Source: Achatina immaculata (taxonomy: Eukaryota; Mollusca; Gastropoda; Stylommatophora; Achatinidae). From it: a DNA stretch of 64,000 nucleotides. Every line of letters begins with the position of its first letter. The stretch's first letter is position 1. The stretch is taken from the NCBI GenBank assembly GCA_009760885.1, contig CM019693.1, positions 2,608,300-2,672,299 of the forward strand, written 5' to 3'. The notes under the pieces were generated by a model, which was not told where the DNA came from, did no database searches, and saw only the letters and a list, made by a program, of their open reading frames with translations. Positions 11,375 to 23,300 of this stretch are shown one piece after another. A program made the translations under genes and the position numbers.

Positions 11375-14300
11375 GTAAGTGACTTTTTTGTTTATTTGTT
11401 AGTGCTTTCACTATGAATACACTTTCTTAGAAGATAGCAATGGAGGATACAAACATTCATGTACCACTGACTGAGGATTCTAAACATTAAATGACAGGAC
11501 AAGACCAGGATCGAGGAGGTCTGGGAAAGAGCAGGACAAGATCCTCTGAATCTGTAAATCATGTCTAGAAAATGGAGGTGGATTGGTCACACACAGAGGA
11601 AAAAAACACCAGCATAACAAGAACTAGGCAAATAGAAATCATGGAAGGCCCATAACTGTTTGGAGAGGGGGGAAATTATGAAAGTGCTGAGAGACAAGGG
11701 ATACGCATGGAAGAAAGTAGAGAACAAATCCAAAAACAGAGATGACCGGAGAGATTTTCCTAAACTCCCATGGGGGTGATATGTAATGATAATGATGATA
11801 GCTGAAGGTGACCAGTGAAGAGTGTCTGACAAAAGTTAAAGAAAAAGAAAAAAAAAAAAAAAGAGAAGTTGAATTATAGTATTATTATAAGAAGACAAGT
11901 TTTTTGAATGTGTAATTAGAAGAGAAGGTTTAGAAATGTCATAATGGAAAGAGTAAATGGGAAGAAAAGCATGAAGAAGATTGAGGTAGGAGATAACAGA
12001 CAGCCTGACATGATGGCAGCATAGAAAACCATGAACTGAAGTGACAGTGAACATACAAGACAGTTCTGTGGAGAGGCATGATCGCCTTCTATCTGCATGA
12101 CATACAGTAATGTTCAGGATAAGCATAATGGTTTGCATGTATGTTACTTTCATGGCACAGCTTCCACATTGAATTGTTAGTGATTCTCTTTCTTGAGAAA
12201 GTATTTTGCTAAGTTAATACATAAACTCTCATTATTTAAAATTTATGAGTGATAGTTGTTTCTGAAAGTGGGAAACATTTTCTTCTGTATAAAAAAGGTA
12301 AAGGTAAAGGTACTCCTGTCATGCCTTAGAGGCAGATAGGGATATGGTGTTAGTGCCCATATTTTCCTTGACCTGTCAGCACACTAGAGGGTGATATGGT
12401 CAGTATCATGCCTGGCTGCCTTTCCTTTCCCAACTCCAGAAGTTGGATACCCATTTCTACAGCTGGGTGACTGGGGTGCCTCGGGCTGGATTCAAACCCC
12501 TGACCTTCATCATGAGACCAGTGCACACTAACCACTTCGCCACTCAGACACCCGTATAATGAAGTGTAGAACTTTATTTGATTGAATTAAATAGAGAAGC
12601 ATTTATCATATAAAGAACTCATAGTCTGTTCAGAAAAGTCAGTGACTTGTGCCTTGATGATGGATAGACTGGGAAATGCACAGAACATTACTTTGTCCCA
12701 GTAACTGAAGATGGATAGATTGGGAAATGCACAGAACATTACAGTGTCCCTGTAATTGAGATGGATAGGTTGGGAAATGCACAGAACATTAAAGTGTCCC
12801 TGTAATTAAAGATGGATAGGTTGGGAAATGCACAGAACCTTACTGTGTCCCTGTAACTGAATTTGGATAGGTTGGGAAATCCACAGAACATTACTTTGTC
12901 CCTGTAATTGAAGATAGATATGTTGGGAAATACACAGAACATTGTTGTGTCCTTGTAATTGAAGATGGATATGTTGGGAAATACACAGAACATTACAGTG
13001 TCCCTGTAATTGAAGATGGATAGGTTGGGAAATGCACAGAACATTACTGTGTCCCTGTAATTGAAGATGGATAGGTTGGGAAATGCACAGAACATCACTG
13101 TGTCCCTGTAATTGAAGATGGATAGGTTGGGAAATGCACAGAACATTACTGTGTCCCTGTAATTGAAGATGGATAGGTTGGGAAATGCACAGAACATCAC
13201 AGTGTCCCTGTAATTGAAGATGGATAGGTTGGGAAATGCACAGAACATTACTGTGTCCCTGTAATTGAAGATGGATAGGTTGGGAAATGCACAGAGCATT
13301 CCTGTGTCCCTGCAACTGAAGATGGACTTGAAGCCCTCGGCAGCTGATGTCGAGGATGAAGATCATGTAACACGCACTTTGTTTTAGATGGGGTGGTTTT
13401 CCGAATCAGATCTAAGCATCTGGTTTCTTATCTGACCCCAGAACCATAAAATGAAATAATTATTTACTTTAGTTTATTTGAGTAAATTGTATTTTTTGTT
13501 CTGTGCAAATGCCATGCATCTGTTTTGTTGTTTTCTTCTGTCACCCTGGAAGTGTGAGCTGATGCTCTTTGCAACCAGTGCTTTGATGGTGTTGAGGCAC
13601 AGCATGGTTTTGGCTTGGAAGCGGCTTGTTGCAGCTGGTTTTTTTCAGTCACTGAGTGGAGGGGAAAAAAATAAGGGGTGTGTTTAGTACTTCGTTAGCA
13701 GACTCCACTGCCATGCATCTAATAATTAGTCAGCTTAATGTGTTACCAGAATAATGCACTAATCCCTCATTTCAAGGAAGGTCAGTGGGTTTAAGTCTGG
13801 CTGGGACACAGCAGGCATCCAGCTGTTGAAATTGGCACCTGTCTACTACTTGGACTGGGGAAGTAAAGGCAGTTGGACGTGATGCTGCCATATTACCCTA
13901 TAGTGTGCCAACAGACCAAGGAAAATATATGAGCACTAATGCCATATCCCAAATGAGTTGCTATGGCATGATAAGACTGCTTGTACTGTTTTTTTTTTCT
14001 GTTTGATAATTATCAACTAGAAACTAAATGTGCCTCTAAACTAAATGATTATAATCATGTGTTATTTGTGTATTAAGTATGTGCTTGTCTGTTGTTTTTT
14101 AGGACAACTCATGAGTTCCTCTTTGGTGCTCTTGCAGAACTGCTGGACAATGCTAGGTAAGGATGTGTAACAGCTGCAGCAGGCATGCGCAAAGAATATT
14201 ATGTTCATGTTTCAATTTTAATACAACATAAATACAACTGAAATATTTTGGACGTGAGAATTTAGAGAAGACAGTCTTGGAAGGGTACATAATGGGAAAA

Positions 14301-17300
14301 AGAAAGAGAGGAAGATCAAGGTAAAGATGGCTGCAAGACATCATTGACAAGCCGCGAATGGATGCATCTGCAGCAGGGCATCATGCTTACAACTGAGTGG
14401 CCTAAGGAGAGCTGTTAGGGAGGCAAAGTTTTGCAAGGGATTGCAAATGACTGCAGTACCACATAATGGTCATAAAAGTATTAGTTTTGGAAAAAAAAAG
14501 CTTGTAATATTCTCAGATTTTTTAAAATGGATAATAGACTGAAGAAAGCCTTTTTGTACAGAGATGACAGACGTTACTGTAAAAAAAGATGATTGACTAA
14601 GACACCATTATTGTAAAGAGATGGCAGACCGAAGAAAGTCTTATTGTAAAGAGATGATAGACTGAAGAAAATCTTATTGTAAAGAAATGGTAGACTGAAG
14701 AAAACTTTGTTGTAAAGAGATGGCAGACTGAAGAAAACCTTATTGTAAAGATGTGGTAGACTGGAGAAAACCTTATTGTAAAGATGTGGTAGACTGAAGA
14801 AAACCTTATTGTAAAGTAATGGTAAGCTAAAGACACCTCTACTGTTAAAGAGATTATAGATCGAAGGACTTTATTCTAAAGAGATCATAGATAGAAGAAC
14901 CTTATTGTAAAAAAAAAAAGATGATAGAAGAAAACATTACTGTAAAGAGATCTTTGACCTGCACAGTGAGCCATCTATTGTGTTCTGTGCCTCTAAATGA
15001 AAGCTCTTGAAGTCTGTTAATGTGTGTTTTTAATGAGATTCTATATTCATGTAATGGAATTTTTTAGTCCCTACACCAAAAGAGGCTGCTGTAAAAGTTT
15101 TGCCTCTGTCAGATTATACCCAGAGGGCAGATGAAAAAGTTTCCTATTCAGATTATGCTTCAAGGGCAGATTGAAAAGTTTTGCTTCTATAAAATTATAC
15201 TACAAGAGCACATTTAAAAATGTTGCCTTCATAAACTTATACTTGAAGGGCAGATTGAAAAGTTTTGCTATCATTTAAGTTTTGTTTTTTTTTAATGTTT
15301 TTAGTTAAGTGCAGTATTAATAGCATACTTTGTTTCCAAGCTTGAAAAGAGGCTTGTGTATAACCATACTATGCATGACTACAAGAAACTAAGCACATAT
15401 TGGGTGCTCTGTATGATGGTTGATGAAATAAAGAACTAGAGGTGAATTTGTTGGGCCCTCATGAATTGATACACAAATAAAGGCAGTGTCTTTCCACCTC
15501 AGTTTTCTCAGGTACTGTGACTTGAGGTTTTAAGAGGCAGGCAGTAGAATATAGGTATCTAGATTCATTGAAACTAAACAAAAATAATAAAATTTGTGCC
15601 CTTGGTGGGGAAGACAATGGCAACATGTTTTGACCTCCAGGGGTATTAATGCACATGGAGAATATTTGGACATTAGCCAAAGAACACAGATGGCTAAAAA
15701 AAAAAAAATAATTAAAAGCTTGTCTTGTCTTGTCTCCTTCCTCATATGCCTTTTGATGTTGAGAGGGCTCGACGATTTGCTTTATATAATGAGATATTTA
15801 ATGCTTCTTTAATTTCCTCCCTCCATCTCCTGCATGGCCGGCCTCTTCCTGTTACCTACAAATTAAAACACAAAACTGACAATTCCTTCTTCTTCTTCTT
15901 CGTTCACATTTTCTGCCTATATCTGCAGTCCTGTCTCTTGGATAAATTTCACTGTTTTCTGTAATTCATGTATGGAACCATAGAGCTTATCTTCTTTAGT
16001 GGTTTTACTGGGCCAGTAATTATTTCTCAGTGTCTCATAGTTGGTGCAGTTTTGGAGGATATGTTCCACAGTTTGGGGCACCTGAGCACATGTACATAGA
16101 TTAGTAGTACCAACCTTAAACTTTGTATACATATGACTTTGGAGTCGGCTGTGTCCTGTTCGGAAATGGTGACTTGTTCCTTTCTGTTTAGCATGTGATA
16201 ATCATCATGTGGTGGTGTTGTTTGTGGCTTCCGGTTTTTATCATGCTTTTCTTCTGATTATAAGTGATTGGTATGTCTGGTTGCTCCATTTCAGTGCCCT
16301 CTTTGGCCAGGCGGTCAGCTTTCTCATTGCCTGGTATCCCACAGTGGGAGGGAATCCACTGCAAAGTGACTCCATGTTGTAAGTCAATTTTTGACAAGGC
16401 ATCCTAAAGGTCTGGTAGTTTGTTGCACTGAAGAGCTTCCAGTTCTGATCTTGCATCTGTGAGAATTATTACAGGGCACGTATCAATTCTGGAGTCTGAT
16501 AGTTTTTCAACTGCAGCAATAATTGCCCTAACTTCTGCATCATAGTTGTTGCAGTATTTTCCAGTGGGTATGGAAATCTTGTCAGTGGTGTTGTTTGGAT
16601 ATTCAATATGTGCTCCTGCCCCTCCATTCTTTATGGCATTGTGTGCAGATCCATCTGTATACACACGTATCCAGGTGTCACATGGATATTTGTCATCTAG
16701 CACACTAAGTGTGGCTGTTGATCTTACAAGACTGCTCTGCATCTCACCATTCTGCACACCTTTCACTTCAGTCTGAATAGTTATTTGTGTATAATCTGCT
16801 TCTTTCCATGGTGTATTCTCTGGTACAGATGATAATGAAGCGACTACAGTTGGAATAAATTCACATGAATGCCATGTAATATGAATGGGAAAAAAAACAA
16901 TAAAATAAAACAAAATTAATGGAGCACTTAGCTGTGAACGAACGAACAGACTTTATTTTCTAAGAGTTGAGAATTGGGCACCCAGGCCCGTCAACCATTC
17001 TGCCCTTCATCATACAACTTTCATTCAGTCACAGATATTCAGCATTAGTTATTGAACATAATATGCATGAAAAAGCAAAAAATGAATAAGTAAATAATTA
17101 ATAAACCCTTTCTTCCAGTTTCACCAATATAAGTAATGTGATATATACTATTGTATGGAAAAGATTGGAGGTTATGAAATACCAGAGATTAGATATGCTG
17201 ATGATACAGTATTACTGTCCACAACACAAAAAGGAAAGGAAAAAAGTTATTTGTATATAGTCTGCTTCTTCCCATGGTGTATGCTCTGGAACAGATGATA

Positions 17301-20300
17301 ATGGAGCAACTACAGTTGGAAGGTCAGGTATCAGCTTACGCATACACTTGGCCTGATGAATGAAGCTGCTTCTTTTAAGCCATCTTAGTGCCAACTTATT
17401 GAATCTCCCCTTCAGGGGATGGCTTACAGAGCTGAGGAATTTCTCTCCCAAGGTCATAACCGTTGTGTCTCTACGTTCCTTTAGTGCTTGAACACCAACT
17501 ATTTTCTGCATTTGTACTACTGGTGTGGACCTCATGGCACCTGTGATAGTCCGTAGTGACTGATTTTGTGCATTGTCTGGATTATGCAGTGTAGTGTTTG
17601 ATGCTGTGTACCAAGATGTTGAGCCATATTCTAAATGTGGCAAAATACTTTGCTGATATAAATTCTTGAGGATTCTTTCACTAGCTCCCCATGTGGTTCC
17701 ACTCAATTTTCTTAATATGGCTAGTTTTCTTCTGGCTTTTGCTTCTTCACTGTTGATGTGTTGCTTCCAAGTCAGTTTAGAGTCAAGAGTCACTCCTAAG
17801 TAAGTGGGCTGGTTGTCCATCCTTAAGGATATTTCATTTACAAAGATCCTACCTGCTTTCTGTTTAGATATTTCATTTACAAAGATCCTATCTGCTTTCT
17901 GTTTAGATGAGAGAGTGAACAGAGTGGTACTTGATTTCTTTGTGTTGATACTTACACACCATTTGTTTGTCCATGATGTCAAGATGTCTGCTGCTCTTTG
18001 GAGTCTTTGTGTAGCAACTGTCACGTATTCATCTGTACACCACATGACCAGATCATTTGCATACAGTGCGGCTTTAATTCCATAGGGAAGTTCCTTGACC
18101 AGGTCATTAATGAATATCAGGAATAGTGTAGGTGAAAGGACTTTCTGGCTTTTGTGTCCATCCATTACTACTCTAGCTCTTCTGTTGTGTAAATAGGACT
18201 TTATCCAGTTGTGAGTCTTTGTGTAGCAACTGTCACGTATTCATCTGTACACCACATGACCAGATCATTTGCATACAGTGCGGCTTTAATTCCATAGGGA
18301 AGTTCCTTGACCAGGTCATTAATGAATATCAGGAATAGTGTAGGTGAAAGGACTTTCTGGCTTTTGTGTCCATCCATTACTACTCTAGCTCTTCTGTTGT
18401 GTAAATAGGACTTTATCCAGTTGTACAGTCTTCCATTCACATTGCAGTTTCTTAGTTTCCACAGCAGAACTTTTTTCCATACTTTATCAAAGGCTTTCTT
18501 CAGGTCTATCCACGATGCTAGTACAAGGTTTTTCTCTTGGAATGCATCCTCAATCTCTTGAGAGAGATAGGTCAATTGATCTTCTGTACTGTAGTACTGC
18601 CTAAATCCTGCTTGTTGTGGAATGAGAAGGTTTTCATTTTCTAGGTACCATTTTAGCCTCAGGTCAATGATGCATTCCATCGTTTTGCAGAGGCAGTTAG
18701 TGAGACTGATTGGCCTGTAGTTGGAGGCTGTATCACTGTTATTCCCTGGCTTTAGCAGTGGTACCATGCTTGCTTCCTTCCAGATTTGAGGTAACTTACC
18801 TGTGATCCAGCACATATTGAAAATATCCAACAGCTTTCCCATTGCTGCCATTCCCAGGTTCTTGATCATTTCATTGGACACTCCATCTGGTCCTGGTAAT
18901 TTCCTTGGTTTCAGTTTACTGACTGCTGGGTCTAACTCACTGCGTGTGATTGGTACATCCATGACCTCCACTTTTCTGACTTGTTCCTCTTCTTTCTGTG
19001 GGTCAATGCGCACTGTACGCTCTTTCTCTGGATGGATATCAATGTTGCAGTCTTGTGCAAACATGCGAGCAAAGTGATCTGCTACCTGCTTACCTGTAAG
19101 AGTTTTCCCATCCTCTATTAGTGTACTCTTTGTACTTCTTCCTGTAGTGTCAGTGTTTAACTGTTTTATTAGTTTCCACAGTTTTCTTCCATCCTTTTCA
19201 AAGTTTAGGGACTCTGTTTTCTCTCTCCAATTTTCCTGTCTGGCTTGCAGCTTGGCTTTCTGAAATTTGGCCTTAGCATGTTGGTAATTATTGTGGTGTT
19301 CTTTGCATGGTCTATTTTCTGCTCGCTTTCGAGCTGTTTCCACATCATCATGGAGTTTTCCCAGCTCACTAGATCAGTATTGTTTATAGTCCCTACGAGC
19401 TCCTCTGGGAATGGTTTCATGGGCAGCCTGAAGGATACAAGCATTGAATTTCTTCAATATGCTGTTAGTATCCTTACCTTCTGTGGACAGCTGTCCCACT
19501 AGGATACCTGTATGATGTCTGTACATTGTCCAGTTTGCTTTTTTATAGTTCCATTTGGGGAGAGGGCTACTGGTGTTAAGGAGTTCATTTTCTATTGTCA
19601 GGAAGACTGATCGATGGTCGTTACCTCCAAGTTGTTTTCCAACTTCGCGTATAATGTTCCACTTCAGGTCTGGAAAGTGGAATGCCAGATCTGGTGTTGA
19701 GTTTGTATGCCAAGCCCTTGAGTAAAATGTTGGAGGATCCATTGGCTGGTTGATAAGTCCATTATCATCCTGCCAGTTCTCAGCTTCCTCTCCTGTCTAT
19801 GTGGTCATAGCCCCAGCTCTGGGAATGGCTGTTAAAATCGCCACAGACCATCAGTCTCTCTTTGTGTGGGATTGTTGCTAGAGCAAGTGGGCAATCATTA
19901 GGACAGTAATAGTTAAGGAGGTGGAAGTCTGTATTACTGGTTTTTAGATGGATCATCTGGTATTCGGCTCCTTCCATGTACACTTCCACTTGACATGCGC
20001 TGATGTTATTCTTAACAAGTGTGAGTACTCCTCCTTTTCTTCTGTCCTGTTGGTCTAATCTAAAACACTGGTAGCCTCTGATTTTAAAGGCGGCATCTTT
20101 GGTTAGGTGTGTCTCCTGTATGCAGCATATACTTACCTGCTCTACAAAGAATATGTTCTCTAGTTCCACCTTTTTGCTATAGCCATCTCTAACACTGCTG
20201 ACACCCTCAGCATTACAGTGCATTATTTTAAGTTCTTGCTTTTTGGCAGTTTTCTGCCGTTGTATTTTTTGGCCAGTAGCTCTACTCTCATGTCTCCTGA

Positions 20301-23300
20301 CTCCACAAGACGAACTGAGAGGACCTCCAGTAGCATTGGGTGAATCCTTCCGAGGCAGGGGGCCCGGCACTGCTCCTGCCTGGTTAGTCTTCACAGGGCG
20401 AGCACCATGTTTGAAAACTGCAGATAGAGACATTTCATTAGCGATAATGCGTGTTACCCTGATTTTTGCGATGCACCTTTTGGCTGGGTACCTCTGACTT
20501 CAGTACCTTTCCTTGCTAGGGCAGACTGTGGTCTTGCTTGGACTGCCATGAAGACTGGTGTAGGCTGGGCTGGCCAAAACTTTGTTTTCCAGCCTCTGGT
20601 GGCTGTACTTAAGTCCCTCATCATGTCAGATGGTTTTGAGACAGTTCCACAAAAATACTCTGACTTTGGGATGAGGAGTCTGATGAGTGTTTCAGCAATA
20701 TCAATTCCCAGCCACCTGTAGTCTTCTGGCTTTGTTTTGTTTACATCATTCTGGTAGCCATTGTTGTAAAGACCCATAGACTTGTCACGCCCTGGATTCA
20801 TTGGTTTCACACCAGACTTTTCCTCATCCCCGCCGGAGATCTCCATGTCCCCGTCTGTCCATCATCATCATCATCATCATCGTCAGGTGCCGTGCCGACT
20901 GGCGTTGGCTATTATGCTTCTCCAGAGTACCTGATCCTTCATGCAGGCTATCAGTTCAGTTGGTGATCTCCTCTCACACCATCCCGTCAGACTGTCCAGT
21001 ATCATTTCTCTTGGTCTTCCTCTTGATCTTCTTCCTTCTATTTTTCTGTTGTTATAATATTTTCAATGCCCCCTCTTCTCATTGCATGTCCTATGAAAGC
21101 ACATTGTCTCTCTCTTATCTTTTTGACAAGGTTTTTTGTCTCTCCAGCTCTTCTCATACATTCTTCATTAGTTATTGAGGCTAGCTAGATCGCCTTCCCT
21201 ATTCCATGTTATCATTTCAGGAGGGCTTCACTTGCACTTCATACAATGTTATTTATGCCATTATGTGCAAACGTTGCAATATGAAGTATATAGAGGAGAC
21301 TGGTTTACGCTTAAGAGACCGTTTTCATTAACATATTAATGATATTTCCAAAAGGCCATGGACCCCTGTGGCAAAACACTTTTACCAAAGAAACCACAGG
21401 AAAAAACGTGACATCTCTGTTAGTGCAATCTGCTCTTGTTCTTCTGATGTATGATCTCAGTAGACTCTAGAACAGCACCTTATTTTCCAGGCTGGCTGTC
21501 TCCACCCAGCTGGAATTAACAATATATTTAGCTTTGTTTAAACTTTAGATTTTCACTTATTTTCTGCTGTTTGTACTCTACTTTCTTGTCTTAGCCCCAC
21601 GCATTTCACTGCAGTTTGGCATTCATCAGTTTCACATTATTTCCCAGCTTCCCTTCTCTCCCGTTCACACACACACACACACACCCCCCCCCCCCCCCGG
21701 CCCCATCTTCTCCAGCTGCCTAGAGGTATTTATTGTTTCCTGATTTCTCTCCTGTTTCCCACCCCCCACACCTTCTTCTCTAGCCACCTAGAGATATTTA
21801 TTGTCTCCTGATCTTATCTGTACCAGAGCATACACCATGGAAAGAAGCAGATTATACACAAATAACTATTCAGATTGAAGTGAAAGGTGTACAGAATGGT
21901 GAGATGCAGAGCAGTCTTGTAAGATCAACAGCCACACTTAGTGTTCTAGATGACAAATATCCATGTGACACCTGGATATGTGTGTATACAGATGGATCTG
22001 CACATAATGCCATAAAGAATGGAGGGGCAGGAGCATATATTGAATATCCAAACAACACTATTGACAAGATTTCCATACCCACTGGTAAATACTGCAACAA
22101 CTTTGATGCAGAAGTTAGGGCAATTATTGCTGCAGTTGAAAAACTATCAGACTCCAGAATTGATACATGTCCTGTAGCAATTCTCACAGATGCAAGATCA
22201 GTACTGGAAGCTCTTCGGTGCAACAAACTACCAGACCTTAAAGATGCCTTGTCAAAAATTGGCTTACAACATGGAGTCACTTTGCAATGGATTCCCTCCC
22301 ACTGTGGGATACCAGGCAATGAGAAAGCTGACCATCTGGCCAAAGAGGGCACTGAAATGGAGCAACCAGACATACCAATCACCTATAATCAGAAGAAAAG
22401 CATGATAAAAACCTACAGGAAGCCACAAACACCACCACATGATGACTGTCACATGCTAAACAGAAAGGAACAAGTCACCATCTTCCGTCTCCAAACAGGA
22501 CACAACCGATTCCGAAGTCGTATGTATACAAAGTTTAAGGTTGGTACTACTAATCTATGTACATGTGCTCAGGTGCCCCAAACTGTGGAACATATCCTCC
22601 AAAACTGCATCAACTACGAGACACTGAGAAATAATTACTGGCTCAGTGAAACCACTAAAGAAGATAAGCTCTACGGTTCCATACGTGAGTTACAAAAAAC
22701 AGTGAAATTTATCCAAGAGACAGGACTGCAGATATAGACAGACAATGCGAACGAAGAAGAAGAAGAAGTCTCCTGATCTTTCTCCTGTTCCCTCCCCCCA
22801 CCTTCTTCTCTAGCCACCCAGAGGTATTTATTGTCTCCTGATTTCTCTCCTGTCCCCCCCCCCCCCCACCCACACCTTCTCTAGCCACCTAGAGATATTT
22901 ATTGTCTCCTGATCTCTCTCCTGTTCCCCCCCCCCCCACCCACACCTTCTCTAGCCACCTAGAGATATTTATTGTCTCCTGATCTCTCTCCTGTCCCCCC
23001 CCCCCCCCCCACCCACACCTTCTCTAGCCACCTAGAGATATTTATTGTCTCCTGATTTCTCTCCTGTCCCCCCCCCCCCCCCCCACCCACACCTTCTCTA
23101 GCCACCTAGAGATATTTATTGTCTCCTGATTTCTCTCCTGTCCCCCCCCCCCCACACCTTCTCTAGCCACCTAGAGATATTTATTGTCTCCTGATTCTCT
23201 CCTGTTCCCCCCCCCCACCCACACCTTCTCTAGCCACCTAGAGATATTTATTGTCTCCTGATCTCCCTCCTGTTCCCCCCCCCCCCCCTTCTTCTCTAGC

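Larger units (their letters stand above)
17248..20860 (-). mobile_element. I/Jockey-type LINE, ORF1 end, endonuclease and RT
   Basis: Reading the minus strand: ORF1-like piece (20846-20454), APE endonuclease ([44 protein letters not shown]), then RT ([53 protein letters not shown]) and the catalytic box as YANDLV. The usual YADD Asp is Asn (AAT), which should abolish polymerase activity. A 212-bp tandem duplication spans this box, and there are frameshifts near 19370 and 19760. Truncated at its 3' end. Confidence 0.9.

Noticed and set aside
12475..12553. A functional tRNA gene
   Set aside because: A and B boxes are present but the cloverleaf is degraded and the sequence continues into a SINE body.
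12739..13366. Two 186-codon minus-strand ORFs with a repeated 17-residue motif
   Set aside because: They are the 51-bp minisatellite read in two frames; the unit is a multiple of three.
21880..22737. 285-codon RNase H ORF as a host gene
   Set aside because: It is the 3' end of a truncated LINE bounded by a TSD and a (GAA)n tail.
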